Part shown: positions 26,238-34,740 of the stretch, piece after piece
Layout of the letters: each line of letters starts with the position of its first letter
Position numbering within the stretch: the stretch's first letter is position 1
NCBI RefSeq assembly: GCF_014054525.1
Contig: NZ_CP059564.1
Span: forward strand, 1,188,357 to 1,252,356
DNA length: 64,000 bases
Source of the DNA: Alysiella filiformis
GTDB taxonomy: Bacteria; Pseudomonadota; Gammaproteobacteria; Burkholderiales; Neisseriaceae
Reading direction: 5' to 3'
The notes under the pieces: generated by a model
Told to the model about the DNA's origin: nothing
The model's database searches: none
What the model saw: only the letters and a program-made list of their open reading frames with translations
Translations under genes and position numbers: made by a program

Positions 26238-27350
26238 ATGCAACATCATTTCAATGATTTAGATGAAAAGCACATGCGCCGTGCTTTGGAGTTGGCGTGG
26301 CAAGGGCGATTTTCCACTTCGCCGAATCCGCGCGTGGGTTGCGTGATTGCACATGGCGAACAAATCGTGGGGCAGGGCTTTCATCTGAAAGCGGGCGAGC
26401 CGCATGCCGAAGTTCACGCGATTCGTCAGGCAGGTGCTTGGGCGAAGGGGGCGACCGCTTATGTTACGCTGGAACCTTGCGCCCATTATGGTCGCACGCC
26501 GCCTTGTGCCGAAGGTTTGATTCAGGCAGGCGTGAAACGGGTGGTGGCTGCCATGCGCGACCCCAATCCTTTGGTGGCAGGCAAGGGATTGAATATGCTG
26601 GAAAATGTGGGCATAGAAACCGCCGTGGGTTTATTGGAACATGAAGCACGTTCATTAAATCGTGGCTTTTTATCAAGAATTGAGCGCAATCGCCCCTTTG
26701 TGAAAATGAAAACGGCTGCCAGTTTGGATGGCAAAATCGCCCTGTCAAATGGAAAAAGTCAATGGATTACCAATGACTTATCGCGCCATGATGTGCAAAT
26801 TTTACGCGCCGAAAGTTGCGCCATACTCACGGGCATTGGCACGGTGCTGGCGGACAATCCGCGTTTGAATGTGCGCGCTTTGCCCACTTTGCGCCAGCCC
26901 ACGCGCATTGTGTTGGACAGCAGCCTGAAAACCCCCGAAAGCAGCCACATCATTCAAGACCAAAATCCCACTTTTTTGGTAACGTTGAGCGATGATGTGG
27001 CAAAATTTGCCGCTTATCCGCACGTCAAAATCATTCGGGCGCAGGCAGATAATGGGCGCATTGATTTGGCTGACTTATTGAAAACATTGGCAGACAATGG
27101 CATTGGCGAATTGATGATTGAAGCAGGCAGCACCGTAAACAGCGCGGTTTTGGCAGCAGATTTGGTTGATGAAATCGTGCATTATCAATCGCCTAAAATT
27201 TTGGGGGCAGGGGCGCAGAGCCTGTTCAGGCTGCCTGAAAACGAGTGGGCTTTGCAAAATGAGGCTTTGTGGCAAACCGTTTCGGTGCAAACTTTGGGCG
27301 ATGATGTGAAGTGGGTTTTGCAGAAAAAACACGCTTTTCAGGCTGCCTGA
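26238..27350 (+). CDS. ribD: Bifunctional riboflavin deaminase/reductase
   Basis: Second and third steps of riboflavin synthesis. 370 residues. The N-terminal deaminase has HAEVHAI and EPCAHYGRTPPCAEG zinc motifs (about residues 53-90); the C-terminal reductase begins near residue 150 with RPFVKMKTAASLDGKIAL and ends with the MIEAGSTVNSAVL region. An uptake sequence in the middle of the reductase encodes LFRLPENEW, and another at the end encodes AFQAA and the stop codon. The ATG at 26238 is preferred to a TTG six codons upstream. Confidence 0.96.
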   Translation: MQHHFNDLDEKHMRRALELAWQGRFSTSPNPRVGCVIAHGEQIVGQGFHLKAGEPHAEVHAIRQAGAWAKGATAYVTLEPCAHYGRTPPCAEGLIQAGVKRVVAAMRDPNPLVAGKGLNMLENVGIETAVGLLEHEARSLNRGFLSRIERNRPFVKMKTAASLDGKIALSNGKSQWITNDLSRHDVQILRAESCAILTGIGTVLADNPRLNVRALPTLRQPTRIVLDSSLKTPESSHIIQDQNPTFLVTLSDDVAKFAAYPHVKIIRAQADNGRIDLADLLKTLADNGIGELMIEAGSTVNSAVLAADLVDEIVHYQSPKILGAGAQSLFRLPENEWALQNEALWQTVSVQTLGDDVKWVLQKKHAFQAA

Positions 27351-27414
27351 AACGCATTTTGGTGTAGAAATGCAACATTGTTTCAGATAAAAACATTTTA
27401 AAAACAAAGATTTT

Positions 27415-27447
27415 ATGCTGCTTGTGATTTTCAGGCAGCATTTTTTG
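27415..27447 (+). terminator. Terminator after ribD
   Basis: ATGCTGC pairs with GCAGCAT around a 13-base loop, followed by a run of T. Confidence 0.6.
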
Positions 27448-27595
27448 TATTTTTGTGTAAAAATATTTTGCCTAAATAGCCCAATTGCATTAGCATACGC
27501 AAACATGAATTTACAAATCCAAAAATTTTGAATTGGATTATTTTTACAAACCACATGACACCGATGTCATTTTACCCACAAATCGGAGAACCAAA

Positions 27596-28618
27596 ATGCT
27601 CAAATCCACCAAATTGATGATTGCAGGCTTGTTTGCTGCTTTGGCAATGCCCGTGTTTGCCAACCCATTGGGGCAGGTACAAAAATGGACAGAAGACCGC
27701 GTTAAAATTGACGGCACAATCCGCGCACGTTTTGACAGTGTGGAAGTGGAAAAAGCCCGCGCCAATTCACGTCATTTGAATGCCGATTTGTGGTTGTCGG
27801 CGCGCTTGTATCAAGACTGGACGGCAAAAATGGAAATTGAGCCACAGTTGAACCTGAAAACAGGCAAAATGAATGGCGACCAAGACATTCCCATGAACAA
27901 ATTGTTTATTGAAGGCACGGTTTACGACCAAGTGAAATTGCGTGCAGGTAAATTTGGCGCATTTTCTTCCTATGGTCGCGTGTTGGACAATGAAGTAACA
28001 GGTGGCGAATTGTCGTTCAACTATGGCGGCTTGCCCACCAAAGTTACCGTGGGTCGCGTAACAAAAATCTTTAATGACAATGGCTTGGGTGTGGGCGTTC
28101 ATCGCAATGCGATTGCGGCGGTGCAAAGCAAATACGCGCTCACGCCACGCACCAATTTGGGCGCAACCCTAACCTACGTTAAAAACACCGAAACCCCAAC
28201 AGGCAAAAAAGACGCTTGGTTTGGCGAAGTGGGCGCAGACACCCAATTTGCCCCCGATTTAAGCGCAATGGCGGCATACAGCGTGTCCAATTTAGACGAT
28301 GTACGCAATGTGGCAGGCAAAAAAGTGTCCAATCATGGCGTGTTTGCGGGCGTGAAATACAAAAATGCGGATTGGGGCAAAGCGCAATCGTATGATGTGT
28401 TTATGAATGTGCGTCATGTGGGTGCGATGTCGGGCGTGTCTTCGGTGGAAGATTACAGCAAAAATGTGCAAGGCATTCAAATTGGTGCCAACTATGTGCC
28501 ATACAAAAATGTGAAATTGAATGCTTTCTATTTGCATGGCAAGGAAGTGGATAATTTTGCAGGTGCCAAAAAGCAAAAAATCAATGTATTCCGCGCACAG
28601 GCTGAATATAAATTTTAA
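27596..28618 (+). CDS. Porin-like outer-membrane protein
   Basis: 340 residues with a signal peptide ending at PVFA. The mature protein is a series of amphipathic strands such as LWLSARLYQDWTAKMEIEPQLNL and KVTVGRVTKIF, ends in AEYKF, and contains no cysteine, all typical of a beta-barrel. It is not close to the major PorA/PorB-type porins by eye and may be a phosphate-selective or general porin. GGAGAACC precedes the ATG at 27596. The gap to tRNA-Thr holds only AT-rich DNA. Confidence 0.8.
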   Translation: MLKSTKLMIAGLFAALAMPVFANPLGQVQKWTEDRVKIDGTIRARFDSVEVEKARANSRHLNADLWLSARLYQDWTAKMEIEPQLNLKTGKMNGDQDIPMNKLFIEGTVYDQVKLRAGKFGAFSSYGRVLDNEVTGGELSFNYGGLPTKVTVGRVTKIFNDNGLGVGVHRNAIAAVQSKYALTPRTNLGATLTYVKNTETPTGKKDAWFGEVGADTQFAPDLSAMAAYSVSNLDDVRNVAGKKVSNHGVFAGVKYKNADWGKAQSYDVFMNVRHVGAMSGVSSVEDYSKNVQGIQIGANYVPYKNVKLNAFYLHGKEVDNFAGAKKQKINVFRAQAEYKF

Positions 28619-28708
28619 ATTTTATCAAAAACTTGTGATTTTTGCTGACGATTTTTCATCAAATCGCTTGCCAAAAATGAAAAAGATGAGCATAATAGCA
28701 ACTTCTTT

Positions 28709-28784
28709 GCCGGTGTAGCTCAGTTGGTAGAGCACCTGACTTGTAATCAGGGGGTCGCGAGTTCGATTCCTGCCGCCGGCACCA
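28709..28784 (+). tRNA. tRNA-Thr (anticodon TGT)
   Basis: 76 bases with encoded CCA. The acceptor stem GCCGGTG pairs with CGCCGGC (one G-U-type pair), the D arm contains AGCTCAGTTGGTAGAGC, the anticodon stem-loop is CCTGA-CTTGTAA-TCAGG and the T arm contains GTTCGATTC. The anticodon TGT reads ACA threonine codons. Confidence 0.97.
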
Positions 28785-28790
28785 GTTTTA

Positions 28791-28818
28791 AAACCCAGTT
28801 CTTCGGAGCTGGGTTTTT
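28791..28818 (+). terminator. Terminator after tRNA-Thr with TTCG tetraloop
   Basis: AAACCCAGTTC pairs with GAGCTGGGTTT around a TTCG loop, followed by T residues. Confidence 0.85.
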
Positions 28819-28843
28819 ATTTTGATACTGTAACAAAAAAACG

Positions 28844-28882
28844 AAACGAGTTGCCGAAAAATGTATATCGGCAACTCGTTTT
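28844..28882 (-). terminator. Terminator after the XRE regulator gene
   Basis: AAACGAGTTGCCGA (28844-28857) pairs perfectly with TCGGCAACTCGTTT (28868-28881). It touches the regulator's stop codon and has T runs on both sides, so it may work in both directions. Confidence 0.8.
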
Positions 28883-28883
28883 T

Positions 28884-29132
28884 TCATGTTTGGGGTTGCA
28901 ACAAATCACGTATCAATAATTGCTCCAAAGGCATATTTAGTGCGTCTGAAATTTTACCCATGATGTCAATGGATACAGCGCGACTGCCATTTTCAATTTC
29001 ACAAATATAGGTTTTGCTGATACCTGCATTTAATGCAAGTTCTTCTTGTGAAATTTCATTCAGTCGGCGTATTTGTCGGACATTTTGGGCAAAAATCAGT
29101 CTGTATGGGTGTGGGGTGTTTAATTTTTCCAT
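28884..29132 (-). CDS. XRE-family helix-turn-helix regulator
   Basis: 82 residues from the ATG at 29132. The helix-turn-helix is plain in NEISQEELALNAGISKTYICEIENGSR, followed by IDIMGKISDALNMPLEQLL, as in Cro/C1-type repressors. There is no effector domain. It is transcribed away from a small glycine-rich protein gene, and an inverted repeat that could be its operator lies between them. It most likely represses that gene. Confidence 0.9.
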   Translation of the reverse strand: MEKLNTPHPYRLIFAQNVRQIRRLNEISQEELALNAGISKTYICEIENGSRAVSIDIMGKISDALNMPLEQLLIRDLLQPQT

Positions 29133-29182
29133 ACTTAACAGTATTAAAAAATTAAAAGGGAAGAACAATCCACTAAAATCAA

Positions 29183-29228
29183 AATAAATTCAATTATGGT
29201 TGAATTTATTTTTAAATTTAGGTAGAAT
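29183..29228 (+). promoter_or_regulatory. Promoter and operator of the glycine-rich gene
   Basis: AATAAATTCAA (29183-29193) and TTGAATTTATT (29200-29210) form a hyphenated dyad that extends to 13 bp. The right arm contains the -35 box TTGAAT (29200-29205); the -10 box TAGAAT (29223-29228) follows after 17 bases. A protein bound to the dyad would block this promoter. Confidence 0.65.
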
Positions 29229-29287
29229 GATTTTGCCTGTTAAGGGTAAGTCCTTTTTAAACTTTGAACAAATTTTAGGAGATGACT

Positions 29288-29518
29288 ATGTCTGAAAATT
29301 CAACTTCAAATAAAGTGGGTGTCGGTGCTGGTGCGGCAACTGCTGCTGGTATTGGTTATGCGGCTACTGGTTTGAGTGCTCCTGCTTTGACGGGTGGTTT
29401 GGCAGCAGTTGGTTCAGTAGTGGGCGGCGGCATGGCAGCAGGTTTGTTGGTAACTGCTGCTGCACCGATTGCGGTAGGTCTGGTTGTTGCTAAATTATTT
29501 GATGTATTTAGTGATTAA
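29288..29518 (+). CDS. Small glycine-rich hydrophobic protein
   Basis: 76 residues from the ATG at 29288, chosen because AGGAG is at the right distance; an ATG two codons earlier nearly touches it. After a polar start (SENSTSNK) the rest is Gly/Ala/Val-rich with many small residues spaced as in glycine zippers (GVGAGAATAAGIGYAATG, VGSVVGGGMAAGLL), ending in a short acidic tail. Two membrane-spanning stretches are likely. I do not recognise it. A bacteriocin-like peptide, a holin-like pore former or an envelope protein are all possible. The divergent XRE regulator suggests it is kept off by default. Confidence 0.65.
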   Translation: MSENSTSNKVGVGAGAATAAGIGYAATGLSAPALTGGLAAVGSVVGGGMAAGLLVTAAAPIAVGLVVAKLFDVFSD

Positions 29519-29537
29519 ATGATTGATTAAAAAATGG

Positions 29538-29569
29538 AAGCACCCAAAATTAATTTTTGGGTGCTTTTT
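29538..29569 (+). terminator. Terminator after the glycine-rich gene
   Basis: AAGCACCCAAAA pairs with TTTTGGGTGCTT around a short loop and is followed by a T run. Confidence 0.85.
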
Positions 29570-29600
29570 CTTATTGCTAATAATGCTAAAAACTGTCGCA

Positions 29601-29735
29601 GAAACCACTTTTAATATGTTAGGGCAGATTTTATATCCGCTTATTTTAAATTTATTGATAAATATGAAAATGTTTCTAAATAAATGGGGTAGATATAAAA
29701 TCATGCTCTATGAAACATGGTTTTGCAAGGGTTTC
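29601..29735. repeat. Decayed family A element
   Basis: GAAACCACTTTTAATATG at the left and GGTTTTGCAAGGGTTTC at the right keep the family A ends in worn form, and the inner hairpins are degenerate. Confidence 0.6.
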
Positions 29736-29812
29736 AGGCTGCCTGAACGCGGAGATTTGCGTTAAAATGCGCTTTATTTTTGGATTGTGAAAAATCATTT
29801 GAAAGGAAAAAC

Positions 29813-30085
29813 ATGACTCAATCTGTGATTATCGTTGTGGGCAAAGACCGCGTGGGCATTGTGTATGAAGTGGCAAAACTGTTGGCGGAAAACCAAATCA
29901 ACATCGTCAATATCAGCCAGCAACTGATGAACGATTTTTTTACCATGATTATTTTGGTGGACACGGAAAAATGCCCCAAGTCGCGCCAAGAAATGCTGGA
30001 CATTTTTGCGGCAGAAAGTGAACGCTTGCAGTTGGACATCAGAATGCAAAACGAGCAAATTTTCAACGCCATGCACCGCATTTGA
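29813..30085 (+). CDS. ACT domain protein (UPF0237)
   Basis: 90 residues beginning TQSVIIVVGKDRVGIVYEVAKLLAENQINIVNISQQ, a complete ACT domain of the type found beside UPF0210/PFL proteins. ACT domains bind small ligands, often amino acids. Its usual partner appears 3.2 kb downstream (33267-34625), the two being parted by dld and two lipoproteins. GAAAGGAAAAAC precedes the ATG. The function of the pair is not established. Confidence 0.9.
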   Translation: MTQSVIIVVGKDRVGIVYEVAKLLAENQINIVNISQQLMNDFFTMIILVDTEKCPKSRQEMLDIFAAESERLQLDIRMQNEQIFNAMHRI

Positions 30086-30123
30086 TGGGTGGCGTTTCAG
30101 CCAGCCTGAAAAAGGATAACATC

Positions 30124-31812
30124 ATGACAACACAACAACTTTTAAGCCAACTGCGCCAAATTGTGGGCGAGCGCGATGTTTTAACCGACCCCAAGCACAC
30201 CCAAGCCTACCGCGAAGGCTACCGTTTTGGTAAAGGCGCGGCTTTGGCGGTGGTGCGACCTGCCACGTTGTTGCAGCAATGGCAAGCCTTGCAAGCGTGT
30301 GTGGCGGCAAATGTGATTGTGATTTTTCAGGCAGCCAACACGGGTTTAACAGGCGGCTCTACCCCCAATGGCAACGATTACGACCGCGATGTGGTCATCA
30401 TCAACACCATGAAAATCAAATCGATTCAACTGATTAACAACAACGAACAAGTGGTTTGCTTGGCAGGTGCCACGCTCAATGAACTGGAATTGCTGCTCAA
30501 GCCTTTGGGGCGCGAGCCGCATTCGGTCATTGGTTCGTCTTGCATTGGCGCGTCTGTGATTGGTGGGGTGTGCAACAATTCGGGTGGCGCGTTGGTGCAG
30601 CGCGGACCCGCCTATACGGAAATGGCGTTGTACGCGCAAATCAACGCGCAGGGCGAGTTGGAATTGGTCAATCATTTGGGCATTGATTTGGGCGACACGC
30701 CAGAAGAAATTTTAACGAATTTACAAGGACATCACTATCAACGCAAAGACATTCAGGCAGGCGGCAAAGGACACGACCACGCCTATTGCCACCATGTGCG
30801 CGATGTGAATGCGAACACGCCAGCGCGTTTCAATGCCGACCCTGCGCGTCATCATGAAGTTTCAGGCAGCGCGGGCAAATTGGCGGTGTTTGCCGTGCGT
30901 TTGGACACTTTTGTGGCAGAAAAAAACACGGCGGTTTTTTACCTTGGCACCAACGACACGGCGGTTTTGACGCAACTTCGCCGCGATATGTTGAGTCAAT
31001 TCAAGAGTTTGCCGATTTTGGGCGAATACATTCATCGTGATGCTTTTGATATGGCTTTGCAATATGGTAAAGACATGTTTTACATCATCAAACACGCAGG
31101 CACGGCAAATTTGCCCAAAATGTTTGATTTAAAAGCCAAAGCCGACCGTTTCGCACAACAAATGCCCGTGTTGCCACCGCATTTTTCCGACCGAGCTTTG
31201 CAATTTGTGTCGCAATATCTGCCGCAACATTTGCCGCAAAAATTATTGGATTATCGCCAGCAGTTTGAACATCATCTCATCATCAAAATGGGTGGCGATG
31301 GCGTGAACGAGGCGCGTGAATATTTGCAAAAACTGTTTTCAGGCAGCCAAAATGGGGCGTTTTTTGAATGTACGCCCGATGAGGCGCAGGCTGCCATGTT
31401 GCACCGATTTGCGGTGGCGAGCGCGGCGGTGCGTTACCGAGCCGTCCACCCCGATGAAGTGGAAGAAATTTTGGCTTTGGACATTGCCTTGCGCCGCAAC
31501 GATGAAAATTGGTTTGAAACGCTGCCTGAACACATTGCCAATAAAATCAGTCATAAATTGTATTATGGGCATTTTTTCTGCCACGTTTTCCACCAAGATT
31601 ACATTGTGAAAAAGGGCAACGATTGGTTGGCTTTGGAACACGAAATGTTGGCATTGCTGGACGCGCGTGGCGCACAATATCCTGCCGAGCACAATGTGGG
31701 GCATTTGTACGCAGCCAAGCCCGAATTGAAGGCGTTTTACCGCAAACTTGACCCGACCAACAGTTTTAATGTGGGGATTGGGCATACGTCTAAAAAGAAA
31801 AATTGGCAGTAA
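30124..31812 (+). CDS. dld: Quinone-dependent D-lactate dehydrogenase
   Basis: Peripheral inner-membrane FAD enzyme that oxidises D-lactate to pyruvate and passes electrons to quinone. 562 residues, close to the 571 of Escherichia coli. The FAD domain includes AANTGLTGGSTPNGNDYDRDVVIINTM and SVIGSSCIGASVIGGVCNNSGG; the C-terminal membrane-binding part has many basic residues and ends in YRKLDPTNSFNVGIGHTSK. Lactate is a major carbon source for Neisseriaceae. The start follows AAAGGATAACATC. Confidence 0.95.
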   Translation: MTTQQLLSQLRQIVGERDVLTDPKHTQAYREGYRFGKGAALAVVRPATLLQQWQALQACVAANVIVIFQAANTGLTGGSTPNGNDYDRDVVIINTMKIKSIQLINNNEQVVCLAGATLNELELLLKPLGREPHSVIGSSCIGASVIGGVCNNSGGALVQRGPAYTEMALYAQINAQGELELVNHLGIDLGDTPEEILTNLQGHHYQRKDIQAGGKGHDHAYCHHVRDVNANTPARFNADPARHHEVSGSAGKLAVFAVRLDTFVAEKNTAVFYLGTNDTAVLTQLRRDMLSQFKSLPILGEYIHRDAFDMALQYGKDMFYIIKHAGTANLPKMFDLKAKADRFAQQMPVLPPHFSDRALQFVSQYLPQHLPQKLLDYRQQFEHHLIIKMGGDGVNEAREYLQKLFSGSQNGAFFECTPDEAQAAMLHRFAVASAAVRYRAVHPDEVEEILALDIALRRNDENWFETLPEHIANKISHKLYYGHFFCHVFHQDYIVKKGNDWLALEHEMLALLDARGAQYPAEHNVGHLYAAKPELKAFYRKLDPTNSFNVGIGHTSKKKNWQ

Positions 31813-31828
31813 AATCAAGTTTCAGGCT

Positions 31829-31938
31829 GAGACCTTTGCAAAACTCCTAAAATTTGATTTTTTAAAATTTCAATATATTGAATTTTAATAAATTTATTTT
31901 TCAAAAAAGTTCAAAAAATAGGGTTTTGCAAAGGTTTC
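31829..31938. repeat. Family A element, AT-rich variant
   Basis: GAGACCTTTGCAAAAC at the left and GGGTTTTGCAAAGGTTTC at the right are the family ends, but the 75-bp interior is AT-rich and lacks the usual hairpins. Confidence 0.7.
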
Positions 31939-31977
31939 AGGCTGCCTGAAAATCATTTTAAATAAGGAAAACAAAAG

Positions 31978-32592
31978 ATGAAAATCATCAAATTATTGAT
32001 TTTATCTACCGCATTATCTGCTTGTGCGACAACATCGCCTACCGAACATTATGATTGTACAGGCTTAACAGGATTGGAAGTTTTGCGATTCAGTAAAAAA
32101 AGCCATTTATTTTTAAAGCATGACGCTCAATTTTATGAGCGTTATTCTATGGCAACGGCTTCTGCACCTCGAATGGTTTTGGTGCAAGCGTGTCGCAGTG
32201 TGAATAATGATGAAAATATGACCACACGGATTAATATGTACAGCGATTTATGGAGCAGGGTAAGATATTGTACCCAATCTGTTTCAGACAGCCTGAAAAC
32301 ATACGATACATTCTTAAATTGGGCAAAACAACCCGTAACACAAAGACAAAAGACTTTATCACAAGCTAATCAACAATTGGCACTTGTAACACAATGCACC
32401 TCATCTACCGTACCTAAATCAGAGCCTGCATGGTATGTGGATATTGAGCAGTTTACCCAAGAACCTTTGTTGGTTTCCAATGCTAGAGACCCGAGATTAC
32501 ATGGTGCGTTCAGCAATGATACAGTGGCATTTACAGTAGAAGATATTCAACAATTGCGTAACAAAATTTTTCAATATGGAGAACAAAAATGA
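31978..32592 (+). CDS. Lipoprotein of unknown function
   Basis: 204 residues with a lipoprotein signal ending in LSAC. The mature part has four further cysteines (YDCTG, VQACRS, VRYCTQS, TQCTSS) that may form two disulfides. No recognisable domain. More AT-rich than dld before it. The stop overlaps the start of the next lipoprotein gene as ATGA, so the two are translated together. An in-frame uptake-sequence fragment encodes SDSLKTY. Confidence 0.75.
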   Translation: MKIIKLLILSTALSACATTSPTEHYDCTGLTGLEVLRFSKKSHLFLKHDAQFYERYSMATASAPRMVLVQACRSVNNDENMTTRINMYSDLWSRVRYCTQSVSDSLKTYDTFLNWAKQPVTQRQKTLSQANQQLALVTQCTSSTVPKSEPAWYVDIEQFTQEPLLVSNARDPRLHGAFSNDTVAFTVEDIQQLRNKIFQYGEQK

Positions 32593-33185
32593 AATTGGCT
32601 CAAAAATTCATGATTGGTTTATCGTGTTTGGGGTTGAGTGCTTGCATGATGGGTGGAGGATACATGACTTCACGGCTGCTGCATAAAAATTCAACAATTA
32701 CGTTTCCCAGTTTTAAAGATACCATCTTGCATGAGCAAGAACGGGCTTTGCTGCAAGATTATATTGGTGATTATCAGGTGGAGAAGTCTTGGGGCAATAA
32801 TGTGGATAATATCGCTTTGGCTCAAATCAGGTTTGATAACAATAAAGTCAGTTTATCGGTTTACCCCAAAGATTGGACTGTACCGCGTTTTAAAATGGAA
32901 TTTACAATGTGTATTGTCGTTACTTCTGATGACAAATACATCAGGTTGAAAAAAGTGAAGCAGCACTTAAAATGCAATGGTAAAACATCTGATGGTTTTG
33001 GAACATCTATGGAAATTGCCAAACCTGGCGCGGAAAGTACAGGTTTTTCACCTAATCTTGAAATGTTTACGTCCATTTTGGTTGATGGCAGACAAGTGCC
33101 AATTAATCAATTTGAGTATGCTTTATCTTATCAAGGTTGGCATGATTCACCTACACCATTATTGGGTTTGAAGAAAATCAAATAA
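32589..33185 (+). CDS. Lipoprotein of unknown function, coupled
   Basis: 198 residues with signal ending in LSAC, then MMGGGYMTS. The middle part alternates strands (LAQIRFDNNKVSLSVYPKDW) and the C-terminal half has two cysteines (FTMCIVV, HLKCNGK). Not recognised. The four-base ATGA overlap with the upstream lipoprotein points to joint function. The pair sits between dld and the UPF0210 gene. Confidence 0.75.
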   Translation: MKLAQKFMIGLSCLGLSACMMGGGYMTSRLLHKNSTITFPSFKDTILHEQERALLQDYIGDYQVEKSWGNNVDNIALAQIRFDNNKVSLSVYPKDWTVPRFKMEFTMCIVVTSDDKYIRLKKVKQHLKCNGKTSDGFGTSMEIAKPGAESTGFSPNLEMFTSILVDGRQVPINQFEYALSYQGWHDSPTPLLGLKKIK

Positions 33186-33266
33186 TCAATACTTTTCAGG
33201 CTGCTTTTTTTCAGTACATAACAAAGAAGCAGCCTGAAAACCCGAATCTTATTTCAAGGAAACCCC

Positions 33267-34625
33267 ATGAACAATCTCCACACCAACGAAATCCTAGAAA
33301 CCATCAATATGGTTGCCGAGCAAAATTTTGATGTGCGCACCATTACCATCGGCATTGATTTGCACGATTGCATACACCCCGACATCAACATCTTAAATCA
33401 AAATATTTACAACAAAATCACGCGCATTGGCAAAGATTTGGTCAAAACCGCGCAATATTTGTCTGCCAAATACGGTGTGCCGATTGTGAATCAGCGCATT
33501 TCCGTTACGCCCATCGCGCAAATCGCGGCAGCCACAGGTGCAAACAGCTATGTTGCCATCGCTCAAACCCTTGATAAGGCAGCGAAAGACATCGGTGTGT
33601 CGTTTATTGGCGGCTTTTCCGCGCTGGTGCAAAAAGGCATGTCGCCAGCCGATGAAACGCTGATTCGCAGTATTCCCGAAGCCATGAAAACCACCGATAT
33701 TGTGTGTTCGTCCATCAACATCGGCTCAACCCGCGCTGGCATCAATATGGACGCGGTCAAATTGGCAGGCGAAATCATCAAAGAAACGGCAAACATCACG
33801 CCCGAAGGTTTCGGTTGTGCCAAAATCGTGGTGTTTTGCAATGCGGTGGAAGACAATCCATTTATGGCAGGCGCATTTCACGGTTCGGGCGAGGCGGACG
33901 CGATTATCAATGTGGGCGTGTCGGGACCGGGTGTGGTTCAGGCAGCCTTGCAGGGTTGCGACAGCCACGATTTGACCGAAATTGCCGAAATCGTGAAAAA
34001 AACCGCTTTTAAAATCACGCGCGTGGGCGAATTGATTGGGCAAGAAGCGGCGAAAATGCTGGGCATTCCGTTTGGCATTTTGGATTTGTCGCTTGCACCG
34101 ACGCCTGCGGTGGGCGACAGCGTGGCGCGGATTTTGGAAAGCATGGGCTTGTCGGTGTGCGGCACACATGGCACGACTGCGGCTTTGGCTTTGCTCAATG
34201 ACGCGGTGAAAAAAGGCGGCATGATGGCAAGCAGCGCGGTGGGCGGTTTGAGTGGCGCGTTCATTCCCGTGTCGGAAGACGAGGGCATGATTGCGGCAGC
34301 CGAAAGTGGAGTTTTGACTTTGGATAAATTGGAAGCGATGACAGCCGTGTGTTCGGTGGGTTTGGACATGATTGCGGTGGCAGGCAAAACCAGCGCGGCA
34401 ACCATTTCAGGGATTATTGCCGATGAAGCCGCCATTGGCATGATTAACAGCAAAACGACTGCGGTGCGGATTATCCCCGTAACGGGCAAAGATGTGGGCG
34501 AGAGCGTGGAATTTGGCGGATTGTTGGGTTATGCACCGATTATGCCTGTGAAAGAAGGTTCTTGTGAAGTGTTTGTCAATCGCGGTGGTCGGATTCCTGC
34601 GCCTGTGCAGTCTATGAAGAATTGA
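33267..34625 (+). CDS. UPF0210/PFL family protein
   Basis: 452 residues, conserved over the full length: the N-terminal [20 protein letters not shown], the [19 protein letters not shown] stretch, and the glycine-rich [20 protein letters not shown] region. The family is structurally linked to glycyl-radical enzymes but lacks a proven reaction. It normally follows the ACT protein UPF0237 directly; here the two are split by three genes. AAGGAAACCCC precedes the ATG. Confidence 0.93.
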   Translation: MNNLHTNEILETINMVAEQNFDVRTITIGIDLHDCIHPDINILNQNIYNKITRIGKDLVKTAQYLSAKYGVPIVNQRISVTPIAQIAAATGANSYVAIAQTLDKAAKDIGVSFIGGFSALVQKGMSPADETLIRSIPEAMKTTDIVCSSINIGSTRAGINMDAVKLAGEIIKETANITPEGFGCAKIVVFCNAVEDNPFMAGAFHGSGEADAIINVGVSGPGVVQAALQGCDSHDLTEIAEIVKKTAFKITRVGELIGQEAAKMLGIPFGILDLSLAPTPAVGDSVARILESMGLSVCGTHGTTAALALLNDAVKKGGMMASSAVGGLSGAFIPVSEDEGMIAAAESGVLTLDKLEAMTAVCSVGLDMIAVAGKTSAATISGIIADEAAIGMINSKTTAVRIIPVTGKDVGESVEFGGLLGYAPIMPVKEGSCEVFVNRGGRIPAPVQSMKN

Positions 34626-34740
34626 TGTTTCAGGCTATTTTTTTGTCTCAGGCAGCTTTGTCTCAGGCAGCGTGATATTTTCAGGCTGCCTGAAATACGT
34701 CTGTTTATTACAAATAATGGATATGAGATGTTGTATTTTT

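Noticed and set aside
29523-29765. An 80-codon frame after the glycine-rich gene
   Set aside because: It runs through a terminator and a decayed family A element.
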